Source: Microvirga alba (lineage in GTDB: Bacteria > Pseudomonadota > Alphaproteobacteria > Rhizobiales > Beijerinckiaceae). Taken from it: a stretch of 64,000 nucleotides of DNA. Every line of letters begins with the position of its first letter. Position 1 is the first letter of the stretch. The stretch lies in NCBI RefSeq assembly GCF_015694465.1, contig NZ_JADQDO010000002.1:434001-498000 (forward strand), in the 5' to 3' direction. Position numbers and translations under genes: made by a program. Of this stretch, positions 57,101-64,000 are shown piece by piece. Below the pieces are notes generated by a model, which saw nothing but the letters and a program-made list of their open reading frames with translations, was not told the origin of the DNA and searched no databases.

Positions 57101-57696
57101 TCGAGCTTGAACAGATTGCCCGGATTTCCAACGATCGAGTACGAGAAGGTATCGCCGTCACCGCCCGACACGAGTCTGTCCGGATCCGTTGAGAAGAGAT
57201 CTGCAACGAATATGTTGGCGCCCAAATTTTCGTCCAACGCAAGATTTGTTCCGCCCGCCGCATTCTTGGCAGTGAGACTGTCGGGTGCCTCGTTAACGTC
57301 CGAAATCGTAAAGTAGTACGTTCCGTCATGCTTCAAGACGCCGGTTGTCTTGTCCGTGGCCTTGAACCGGATTTCGTGAAGCGTAATGTCTTCGTAGTTG
57401 AAGTTGACCTTGCCGCCCGCCGCGACTTTGACAACCCATTTCGTGACCCCACCGATCACGGCCGTATCGATTTTGTAACGGCCATCCGCATCGCCCGGGA
57501 GGTCTGGCTGGGAGCCGGTGGGATAGAGGAATTCGAATTTCAGGGTATTCGGATCGACGTCAAAACCATCGATAATCCCGACGATTTGATTGTCCTCCAG
57601 ATTCTCCGTCAGATTCACCGTCTTGTTCCAAAGTGGGTCCGAAGGGTCAAGATTGGTGAATCCGGTGTAGGCGATGATCGTTAATGCACGTGCCAT
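54139..57696 (-). CDS. Large cadherin/Calx-beta/RTX secreted protein
   Basis: 1185 residues with no signal peptide. Order: a 110-residue N-terminal domain (MARALTIIAYTGFTNLDPS...), four or five cadherin-like repeats (junctions DVNEAPDS, TPPTNVKL and DVNEAPTDVTFS), two Calx-beta domains (DKFEGDSGTTEFLFTVTR; VKYEGDTGFTDFTFTVTR), one further cadherin-like module, RTX nonapeptides (GGLGNDTLSGGLGNDTLSGG) and the shared tail ending EFFVI. Residues encoded by 55641-56883 form two nearly identical 211-residue units. ATG 57696 follows the TTTCGGGGGTT leader. Probably a calcium-stabilised surface adhesin exported by type I secretion. Confidence 0.9.
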   Translation of the reverse strand: MARALTIIAYTGFTNLDPSDPLWNKTVNLTENLEDNQIVGIIDGFDVDPNTLKFEFLYPTGSQPDLPGDADGRYKIDTAVIGGVTKWVVKVAAGGKVNFNYEDITLHEIRFKATDKTTGVLKHDGTYYFTISDVNEAPDSLTAKNAAGGTNLALDENLGANIFVADLFSTDPDRLVSGGDGDTFSYSIVGNPGNLFKLDGTGKKILTTGSLDFEDYGLPGNLLKSDDGGLSRYYEVKVRVTDGGGAVGTTPLFLEKTFKVFVNDKNDTVNTPPTNVKLNGGTTAQVDENSGFNVTVGTVTADDDGGPTHLRYFMNDTRFDIDATTGRIFVKNGANLNFEAANQFTVAVTVKDLDGGTGANSVTQNFTINLKDVNEAPTDVTFSNAQTIQAGSTAINSQVVLATAVDPDGPASGFRNNRYKFENGGVTDGIFTIDAATGQITTNTNITNAHVGSYGLKVIAYDGALVSPTKTFNVTVAAAANTAPTNVKLNGGTTAQVDENSGFNVTVGTVTADDDGGPTHLRYFMNDTRFDIDAMTGRIFVKNGANLNFEATNQFAVAVTVKDLDGGAGAMSTTQNFTINLKDVNEAPTDVTFSSPHVIQAGSTAINSQVVLATAVDPDGPASGFRNNLYKFENGGVTDGIFTINATTGQITTNTNITNAHVGSYDLKVIAYDGTLVSPTKTYNVNVVSGNKPALSIVATDADKFEGDSGTTEFLFTVTRSSGTGASSVTWTVEGTGTHPATPGVDFATFTGTVNFADGETSQVIKVKVIGDTEYEGGFDETFLVRLSNATNADIAVATANGTIRNDDIDPAASVISIAATDAVKYEGDTGFTDFTFTVTRTNATAAASVNWAITGAVDAADVEKMSDVVNFAANQTTATITVKVKGDKLIESDEAFTVTLSNALGAQINPTKISANGKILNDDFETTPIPNRAPTDITLSKYSVAELSAAGTSVGSLSALDPDGNTAFSYKLLSSADDRFEIVGNALKVKKGIKLDFEQATSHQITVEAKDGGGLTFTKTMTISVTDVNPEITAGSAEDDKIVGGVGKDNLGGGLGNDTLSGGLGNDTLSGGAGKDVFVFDTKLDKKKNLDKITDYVVKDDSIYLDNAIFKKLGKKGTPDKPVKMNKAFFTIGDAAKDKDDYIIYNAKKGVLYYDADGDGAGKAVEIATLKKNLKMTAAEFFVI
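55641..56883 (-). repeat. Tandem duplication, 633-bp period
   Basis: Units 55641-56249 and 56274-56883 are nearly identical along their length, offset by exactly 633 bp (211 codons, frame-preserving). Each encodes a cadherin-like pair with the same residues except scattered substitutions (for example NLYKFENGG versus NRYKFENGG). High DNA identity points to recent duplication or gene conversion. Confidence 0.9.
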
Positions 57697-57802
57697 GGAG
57701 AACCCCCGAAAGGCATAGAGTGGTTTGTCGCTCCGCAACGTAACATCGTTATAATCCGTGTGCAACAGCATATCGCATGAACTGACGTTATCGGAGTTCG
57801 TC

Positions 57803-58083
57803 CTATTTCAGGCCGTGACGCTTCGTGAGTTGTCTTTCGAAGGGGCGATTGCCGCGGACCGGTATGGGCCCTCGTTGCGTGGCAGCCAGGGCCAAGCTCC
57901 GAGTGAGGTTTTGCGCAGCGCCATTTCAAGCTGGTCCCGCCAGGGTCCTATCTCGCCTTCTTGCAGGGACTGCCACTTCGGGAAGCCGCCAAGCGTGGAG
58001 CCTTCCGTGTAACGTCGCAGGTCGTATGCCGATGCAAGCGAGTCGGGGTCGGAGAGACTCCTGAGCTGAATTGGAAAAGCGCA
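57803..58083 (-). pseudogene. Unrecognised gene remnant (C-terminal fragment)
   Basis: An open leftward frame of about 93 codons with natural amino-acid composition (LASAYDLRRYTEGSTLGGF, KWQSLQEGEIGPWRDQLEM, WPWLPRNEGPYRSAAIAPF) ending at TAG 57803. It has no start codon before an internal ATG near its middle, and its upstream end abuts the terminator of the giant RTX gene. It looks like the 3' end of a gene truncated by insertion or deletion. Family not identified. Confidence 0.4.
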
Positions 58084-58084
58084 A

Positions 58085-58120
58085 AGAAAAACACCCGCGC
58101 TGCTGTGTGAGCGCGGGTGT
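58085..58120 (-). terminator. Terminator of the giant RTX gene
   Basis: On the minus strand, stem ACACCCGCGC/GCGCGGGTGT with a 10-base loop followed by TTTTTCTTT. Lies 43 bp after the stop at 58163. Confidence 0.9.
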
Positions 58121-58162
58121 CTTTGCAGGCTCAGCCTTGTTGGCGGATCGCCTCGCGAGGCG

Positions 58163-61100
58163 TCAGATCACCAGGAAATTGGTGTGAGACAGATCGGGCG
58201 CCTTCTGCAGGATCGCGAACTGAACCGCCTTCGCATCCGTGCCGCTGCCGTCCGCGTCGTAATACAGGAAGCCGGTCGTATCGTCGTAAATGATCCGCTG
58301 GAACTCGTCCGTCGCCTCCGCTCCCACATGGAACTGCGCCGCACTCAGCGCACCCTTCGTCAACAGCGTGAACGCACCCACCTTCTGCAGGTGGATCATG
58401 TCGTCGGCCTTGTTGAAGTCCGTGATCGTATCGATGTTCTTGTCGCTCGGCTTCGTGTCGAAAACAAACACGTCCTTGCCGCCGCCGCCCGTCAACTTAT
58501 CGTTACCCAGGCCGCCCCAAAGCGTGTCGTTGCCTTCGCCGCCGATCAGAACATCCTTGCCGCCCGTCGCCTTGATCTTGTCGTCCGTCGCGGCGCCGAC
58601 CCGCATGATCTCCGTCGACAGGTTCAGGATATCGACCTTCCTCGACACGACAAGCTCATGGCCTGCCGAGTCCTTCACCAGGATCTCGATCTCGTACTCG
58701 CTGCCAAACTCGTAATCGAGCTTCACACCGTTCTTCACGAGAAGAACGTTGTTCGCTGTCGGATCCAGTTCAAACGCATCCCCGCCTTTGAGAAGCGTGT
58801 AGGTGAACGTGTCGCCCGTATCCGGGTCCACTGCCGCAAGCGTCCCGACATATGTCCCACTCGACGAAAGCTCCGCTACAGAACCGCCATCCGAAAACTC
58901 AATACCCGTCGGAGCGCTGTTGCTGGAGAAATAGCGGATATCATCGATGCCTTGCGCCTGGAGATGCGCGATGAAATCTGCAAGCCCCGTCTCGCTATAG
59001 TTGCTCTTATCAAGGTAGGCGATGTCCCACCCGCCGGTGTCGAGTCCGACATCGTCCAATGCGCTGCGGAGGTAGTATTTATCGTTGCCGCCGCCGCCGA
59101 TGAGCGTAACGCCAGCCAGCGGATCGACATGGGCGCCGCTATCGAGGATGTCATTCCAATTTCCACCCTCGATGGTCTGGGTGTGCGCGCCCGCGATCAG
59201 GTGCACGCCGACAGGCTCACCGTCGGATTCCGGATCGAGGGGATCCGGTGCGAAGCTGATGTTGCCTGCCTTGAGCACCTCGATGCCGAGGTCATCCGCG
59301 ATCCTGTACTTGCGGAGATACACCTCGGCGACGTCACGCGTGCCGTCCGCCTTGTCGAGGCTCTCCTGGATCAGGTCGTTCTCGTGGCGGATGAAATAGG
59401 TGTCGTTGCCGATGCCGCCCTGGAGCGTATCGGCGTCGCTGCCGCCGATGCCGCCATCCAGCGTATCGTCTCCGCCGAGCCCGATGAGCTTGTTGGCGAA
59501 TTCGTTGCCGACGATCTCGTTGCTCGCGCCGTTGCCGATCAGTTCGATCGCGCCCGTGCCGGCGCCCGCCTGCAGATTCTCGAAGTTCTCGAGGAGCGTG
59601 TAGGTGGGGAGTGCCGTGTTGACGAGGCGAATGGTATCCCTGCCATGATCGAGACCATTGGTCTCATCGAGGATCACCGTGGTCGGATCGCTGATGATGT
59701 ACAGATCATCGCCGAGGCCGCCGCGAAGAATGTCCTTGCCTGCCGGGCCGGTGCCGGGAGCTCCGTCGTGACCGAAGACGCCACCGCCATCAAGCGTATC
59801 GTCACCCTGGCCGCCGATGATGGTGTTGGTCAGGTTGTTGCCGATCAAATGCACGCCGAAGGTGACGTCCCCGCCAACCTCGAGCTGCTCGACACCGACC
59901 GTGTCCTGCAGTTGGAACTTCTCGATAAAGACGATGGCCTTGTCGAAACCGCCGCTGACATCCGTGGTCTCGATGATCGCGTCGCCTTTATGACGGATGT
60001 AGTAGGTGTCGTTGCCGTCACCGCCATCCATCGTGGCGTCGTGATCCGGGTCGATGACATCGTCGCCGGGGCCTGTCTTGATCGTATCGTGCCCCTCGCT
60101 GTCGCGGAAGATGATACGCTCGACGTTCTTCAACGTGGAGATATCGTAGCCGTCGACCAGCACGATGGCCGTGTCGAAACCACCCTTCAATCCATCAAGC
60201 TCGGTCACCCGATCGTGCAGATTCCGGATGTAGTAGGTATCGTTGCCGTCACCGCCGATCAGCGTGTCGCCGGCGGTGATATCAGCGCGGTTGACACCGC
60301 CATCGAGCGTATCGTTACCCTTCAATCCGCTGATTTCCTGAGCGAATTCGTTGCCCGTGAGCTTGAATTCCTTTGTTCCCGTACGGCCATCCGCCTCGAT
60401 TCTCTCGATCGCCACCGTGCCACCAAGCGTGTACTCCGCGAGAGTTACCTTGGCGATGTCGATGCCGGTTCCCGTTTCCTTCTCCTCGATCTTCGCGGTG
60501 TTGGCGCGCACGATATAGGTGTCGCCACCATCGCCGCCGATCAGGGTGTGGGCGACAGCGCCGGCCCCGCCATCGAGCTCGTCGTCGAACTTGCTGCCGA
60601 TGACGTAATCCTCGTTTCCGTTGCCGGTGAGCTTGAGTCCGGCCGTGACGTTGGTATCGGCCTTGAGGGTTCCCGCCGTCACCTTGTTGGTCAGCTTGTA
60701 ATCGACGGATGCGATGACCGTGTTCGAGCCCTGGTCATCGATGATGACATCATTCGGGTCGTCGACATAATAGGTGTCGTCTCCGAGGCCGCCCCGCATC
60801 TCGTCGGCGCCCTTGCCGCCGTTGATGATGTCGTTCTTGTTGCTGCCGTAGATCGTGTTGGCGTAATCGCTGCCGACGATGGACACCGCGGTGTCCATGT
60901 AGTCCGCATGAACCTTGATGACTTCGACCCGCGCCGCCCCGGCAAGCGTATAGGCAGTGGTCTTCAGTTCGACGGTGTCGATATCGGCCGGATTGCTGGT
61001 GTCCGTCTCTTCGATGGTTTCGCGTGAGTCGGTGATGATGTAGGTGTCACCGCCCTTACCACCCCTGAGAATGTCGGCGCCGCCACCGCCTTCGATCGTG

Positions 61101-64000
61101 TCGGCATAATCGCTGCCGACGATGCGCTGGGCGAGTTCGTTGCCCTTAACGTTGACGCTATGGGAGGCCCATATGGAGGTGAGCTCCTCGACCGAGGAAC
61201 CACCGTCGAGGGTGAACCCATTCCCCCAAACCATGACGGTGTCGTATCCTTCGCCCGCATTCTCGAAGACACGTGCGCGCTCATCCTCGACGACGTAGGT
61301 ATCGTTCCCGTTGCCGCCCCTCAAAGTGTCTTGGCCGGTATAGCCAGCGATGTAATCGTCAAACTGGGTGCCGATGATCTCATCGTCCTGGCCGTAGACA
61401 CCGTAGAGCTCCAACCCCACCTTCACAGCGCTGGCGTCCAGCACCTCGAATCCGCGCTGCAACTCGTAGGAAAAGTCGTTGGTGTCCGGATCCCAGAGGC
61501 CGTTCGCGGCAAGCTTGACCGTGTCGCGGCCGCCGCTCTCCAGGGTGCTCTCCTCCAGCGTGGAACTCAGCCGATCGTAGACGATGTAGGTGTCGTTGCC
61601 GGCGCCGCCTCGCAGCGTGTCCTGGCCACCAGCACCGTCGAGCGTGTTTTGCTTCTCATTACCGACGATGAGATTGTTATGGTAATTGCCGATGAGCGCG
61701 ATCGGACCGGTTCCATCGCCGGCCTCGAGCGTCTCAAAGCCGTTGCCCAGCGTATAGCTGGCATCCTTTATGTTGATGAGACGGACCGTATCGAGTCCCC
61801 ACCCCGGATCAGGGTCGTCCAATTCGTTGATTTTAACGGAGGAAACGCTGTCGCGGATAATGTAGACATCGCTGCCCTGGCCGCCGTCCAGCGAATCGTT
61901 GCCGCCGCCGCCATCGAGCGTGTCGTCGTAAGCGGATCCGTGGAGAGTCTGATTGAGCTTGTTTCCGGTCAGACCCACTCCGAGGGCAGGGCCTTTGTCC
62001 CCATCCGAGGCGACCGAATAGCCGTCAGCGGACAGATGCTCGATGCCAAGGCCTCCTTCAAGTGTGTAGGACAAGCCTCTGGTGATGTAGACCCAATCCT
62101 GGGCGCCGCCGCTGTCGACGATTTTGACCTTGGAATCGCGGACATAGTATTTGTCGTCCCCGATGCCGCCATCGAGAATGTCCTGCCCACCCGGCGAGCT
62201 GCCGATACCGCCGCTGTCCAGGGTGTCGTTCCCGTCACCGCCCTCAAGCGTGTTGGCGTAATCGTTGCCGCGAATGTAATTGTTGAGGGTATTTCCCTCG
62301 ACCCGCATGGCAACGGTGCCCGCGCCGAGGATGACGTTCTCAAGGCCGAGACCGTTATTGATCGTATAAAAACCCGGAAACTTCGCGCCCTCGAGAATGG
62401 CCGTGTCGCTGGTGCCGCTGCTGTCGACGATGAGATCTCCGACATCGTCGATGACATAGGTGTCGTTGCCCGCGCCGCCGTAAAGCGTATCGGCACCCGC
62501 ACCGCCATTGAGCGTATTGTCTAGAGAGTTTCCGCCCAGGCGGTCGGCCTTATCCGTTCCGATCAGCCCCTCGATCTCAACGTAGGTGTCGCCCAGGGCA
62601 TCGAAAGTGTTCGTCTTGCCGGAAAACGGGTCCTGTTCCAGGAAGGCATCGACTTTGTTCGCGGAGCCCGCATAGCTGACAATGTCAACGCCGGCCCCTC
62701 CGTTGAGATAGTCGCCGCCCTCGCCGCCCTTCAGCGTGTCGGAACCGCTCCCGCCATAGAGGTAGTCGGCACCCTGGCCGCCGTCGATGAAGTCGTCGTC
62801 CTCCCGACCGTCGAGCGTATCCGCCTCGGTGCTTCCGTACATGACGTCGTTGCCAGCGCCGCCGGCCATCTCTTTGATGGTCGTGCTCGCGTACATCGTG
62901 TCGGCGCCGGCACTTCCATTGATCGCTTCGATTTCCACATAGATGTCGCTATGCGCCTCGTTCGAACTTTTGGATGTGTCGTTGGCGTTGATCACCAATC
63001 CTTTGCCGCCAACGACGTTCGCCCAGTTGTAGAGAACCCAGTCCTTACCTTCGCCACCGTGATAGAGGTCCGCGAAATCGCGAGAACCCGATATGAGCAG
63101 GTCATCGCCCTCGCCGCCATAGAGCGAGTCACTGCCATCGCCGCCATCCAGCGTATCGTTGTACCTGGTCCCGGCATATTGCATGTCCTTCGGGTCGCCT
63201 GCACCCGAGGTCCATTTCACCGGACTCTGCCGCCCGTCATAGACGCGTACATTGTCCCAGTAAGTGAATTTGGAATCAAAGTCGATCCAATCAACGGTAT
63301 ATCGCCCGTCGTGGAGGGATGACAGGTTCCCCGCGAACTTTCGCGGAGCCTCGGCTACGAGGGCATTCTCGGTGACCTTCGCACCATTCGAATCGAAGCT
63401 TTGCGTGTACCACGCGTAATAGGTTTCGCCTTCTACGACCTTGGAGCTCCGGATCGAGTAGAGGACCGCGAAGTTCCCATTGTCGAGCTCCACGATTTTG
63501 TTGGTGGTAATGTCGGTACTCGCATGCGCCATATTAATCTGGGTCAGCACATCGCCAGTTGAGGACAAGATGATGACCTTGCCCTGGTTGAAAACTGCGA
63601 ATTTTCCATTGGACAACTGCGTGAAGCCCGCGCCTTCGTAGTCATAAACGGCAAGAGGCAACAGCCTCGGTGCGGAGACTTGGGTCCCGAGGGGACTGGT
63701 GAAGTATATGTGGGTCCCCGAACCTTCAGCCGAGTTCCCGGCCGCGAGATAGGCAATGCCGCCATTCTTCGTATCGATGATCGGTGCCTTTATAAATCCT
63801 ACCGTCGCCGGAGGCGCGCCCGGATTCTGGAGAACCCCCGAGTTATCATAATACGAGATCACGCGACTGCCGGCAGAATAGTCATTGATCGTGAAGCCGC
63901 CGCCGGTAAGTCCCGTGATCTGGCCGGCAGTCGCCTCGAAGGAGGTTGCATTCCCGGAGGAATCGAAAATGGCGCCCTTCCTTTTGCCCGAAGTATCGGT
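58163..64000 (-). CDS. Giant RTX repeat protein, 5' end outside the window
   Basis: At least 1945 residues; the frame is still open at the right edge. The visible N-terminal part (about 200 residues) has strands such as FTQLSNGKFAVF and IVELDNGNFAVLY, like beta-propeller-type repeats of other large RTX proteins. It is followed by 13 cycles of a unit with GGxGNDTYxIxD, each separated by 60-110 residues containing LxGNxxxNxIxG strands. The end carries a cadherin-like module, RTX nonapeptides and the tail ending NFLVI. Many Asp/Gly sites suggest dozens of bound calcium ions and type I secretion. Function unknown; adhesion or S-layer-like coating is plausible. Confidence 0.9.
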   Translation of the reverse strand, partial: TDTSGKRKGAIFDSSGNATSFEATAGQITGLTGGGFTINDYSAGSRVISYYDNSGVLQNPGAPPATVGFIKAPIIDTKNGGIAYLAAGNSAEGSGTHIYFTSPLGTQVSAPRLLPLAVYDYEGAGFTQLSNGKFAVFNQGKVIILSSTGDVLTQINMAHASTDITTNKIVELDNGNFAVLYSIRSSKVVEGETYYAWYTQSFDSNGAKVTENALVAEAPRKFAGNLSSLHDGRYTVDWIDFDSKFTYWDNVRVYDGRQSPVKWTSGAGDPKDMQYAGTRYNDTLDGGDGSDSLYGGEGDDLLISGSRDFADLYHGGEGKDWVLYNWANVVGGKGLVINANDTSKSSNEAHSDIYVEIEAINGSAGADTMYASTTIKEMAGGAGNDVMYGSTEADTLDGREDDDFIDGGQGADYLYGGSGSDTLKGGEGGDYLNGGAGVDIVSYAGSANKVDAFLEQDPFSGKTNTFDALGDTYVEIEGLIGTDKADRLGGNSLDNTLNGGAGADTLYGGAGNDTYVIDDVGDLIVDSSGTSDTAILEGAKFPGFYTINNGLGLENVILGAGTVAMRVEGNTLNNYIRGNDYANTLEGGDGNDTLDSGGIGSSPGGQDILDGGIGDDKYYVRDSKVKIVDSGGAQDWVYITRGLSYTLEGGLGIEHLSADGYSVASDGDKGPALGVGLTGNKLNQTLHGSAYDDTLDGGGGNDSLDGGQGSDVYIIRDSVSSVKINELDDPDPGWGLDTVRLINIKDASYTLGNGFETLEAGDGTGPIALIGNYHNNLIVGNEKQNTLDGAGGQDTLRGGAGNDTYIVYDRLSSTLEESTLESGGRDTVKLAANGLWDPDTNDFSYELQRGFEVLDASAVKVGLELYGVYGQDDEIIGTQFDDYIAGYTGQDTLRGGNGNDTYVVEDERARVFENAGEGYDTVMVWGNGFTLDGGSSVEELTSIWASHSVNVKGNELAQRIVGSDYADTIEGGGGADILRGGKGGDTYIITDSRETIEETDTSNPADIDTVELKTTAYTLAGAARVEVIKVHADYMDTAVSIVGSDYANTIYGSNKNDIINGGKGADEMRGGLGDDTYYVDDPNDVIIDDQGSNTVIASVDYKLTNKVTAGTLKADTNVTAGLKLTGNGNEDYVIGSKFDDELDGGAGAVAHTLIGGDGGDTYIVRANTAKIEEKETGTGIDIAKVTLAEYTLGGTVAIERIEADGRTGTKEFKLTGNEFAQEISGLKGNDTLDGGVNRADITAGDTLIGGDGNDTYYIRNLHDRVTELDGLKGGFDTAIVLVDGYDISTLKNVERIIFRDSEGHDTIKTGPGDDVIDPDHDATMDGGDGNDTYYIRHKGDAIIETTDVSGGFDKAIVFIEKFQLQDTVGVEQLEVGGDVTFGVHLIGNNLTNTIIGGQGDDTLDGGGVFGHDGAPGTGPAGKDILRGGLGDDLYIISDPTTVILDETNGLDHGRDTIRLVNTALPTYTLLENFENLQAGAGTGAIELIGNGASNEIVGNEFANKLIGLGGDDTLDGGIGGSDADTLQGGIGNDTYFIRHENDLIQESLDKADGTRDVAEVYLRKYRIADDLGIEVLKAGNISFAPDPLDPESDGEPVGVHLIAGAHTQTIEGGNWNDILDSGAHVDPLAGVTLIGGGGNDKYYLRSALDDVGLDTGGWDIAYLDKSNYSETGLADFIAHLQAQGIDDIRYFSSNSAPTGIEFSDGGSVAELSSSGTYVGTLAAVDPDTGDTFTYTLLKGGDAFELDPTANNVLLVKNGVKLDYEFGSEYEIEILVKDSAGHELVVSRKVDILNLSTEIMRVGAATDDKIKATGGKDVLIGGEGNDTLWGGLGNDKLTGGGGKDVFVFDTKPSDKNIDTITDFNKADDMIHLQKVGAFTLLTKGALSAAQFHVGAEATDEFQRIIYDDTTGFLYYDADGSGTDAKAVQFAILQKAPDLSHTNFLVI

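Overview
The window looks like the chromosome of a high-GC alphaproteobacterium of the order Hyphomicrobiales. A Methylobacteriaceae genus such as Microvirga is my best guess, inferred from gene content, gene order and codon bias, not from a marker gene. Housekeeping blocks in familiar alphaproteobacterial order (ffh, chorismate mutase, rpsP, rimM, trmD, rplS, leuC; dapF, mtaB, ftsY, septation protein; acnA divergent from ccmABCDG) alternate with accessory genes, mainly a dispersed family of RTX (Gly/Asp-rich, calcium-binding) secreted proteins. No phage, CRISPR array or intact insertion sequence was seen.

Layout. 1-6.5 kb: small RTX protein, tyrosine-phosphatase-like protein, MsbA-type ABC exporter, second small RTX protein, chemotaxis receptor. 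6.5-7.4 kb: AT-rich gene-free stretch ending in tRNA-Gly(GCC). 7.5-15.3 kb: prolyl-tRNA editing protein, thioredoxin-fold chaperone, Lon-N-domain protein, UPF0434 protein, CitE-like lyase, a DUF429-threonine dehydratase fusion, VOC protein, LysE exporter, carbonic anhydrase. 15.3-30.5 kb: asd, GNAT acetyltransferase, sulfite-oxidase-like enzyme, leuB, second LysE exporter, lytic transglycosylase, leuD, a cadherin-like RTX protein, zincin, leuC, rplS. 30.8-32.8 kb: a DMT transporter plus cysteine-synthase-like pair separating rplS from trmD. 32.8-36.7 kb: trmD-rimM-rpsP-chorismate mutase-ffh. 37-44 kb: MBL hydrolase, dapF, mtaB, RluA-type pseudouridine synthase, ftsY, septation protein. 44-51.6 kb: acnA and the cytochrome c maturation genes, interrupted by a reversed M23 peptidase. 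52-64 kb: adenylate cyclase and two very large RTX proteins, the last running off the right edge.

Two themes stand out. (1) Five RTX genes are present. Their C-terminal tails end in F-x-V-I or a close variant, and three stops (two intact genes and one decayed tail) are followed by terminators with the same stem. Two short tail remnants between the septation protein gene and acnA suggest that copies of this family have been gained and lost. (2) A roughly 120-bp palindromic repeat that is normally intergenic (copy at 23.85 kb) also lies inside coding sequence. It encodes the N-terminal extension of RimM and spans the ccmD-ccmG junction; a related subfamily is inserted in frame within an RluA-family pseudouridine synthase. 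Three essential or near-essential gene neighbourhoods have therefore absorbed selfish-looking DNA as protein.

Biosynthetic genes cover leucine (leuB, leuC, leuD), lysine, threonine and methionine (asd, dapF) and aromatic amino acids (chorismate mutase). Protein targeting is represented by ffh and ftsY, tRNA modification and quality control by trmD, mtaB and the editing protein, and cytochrome c biogenesis by ccmABCDG. Family assignments rest on motifs read by eye; no database search was possible.
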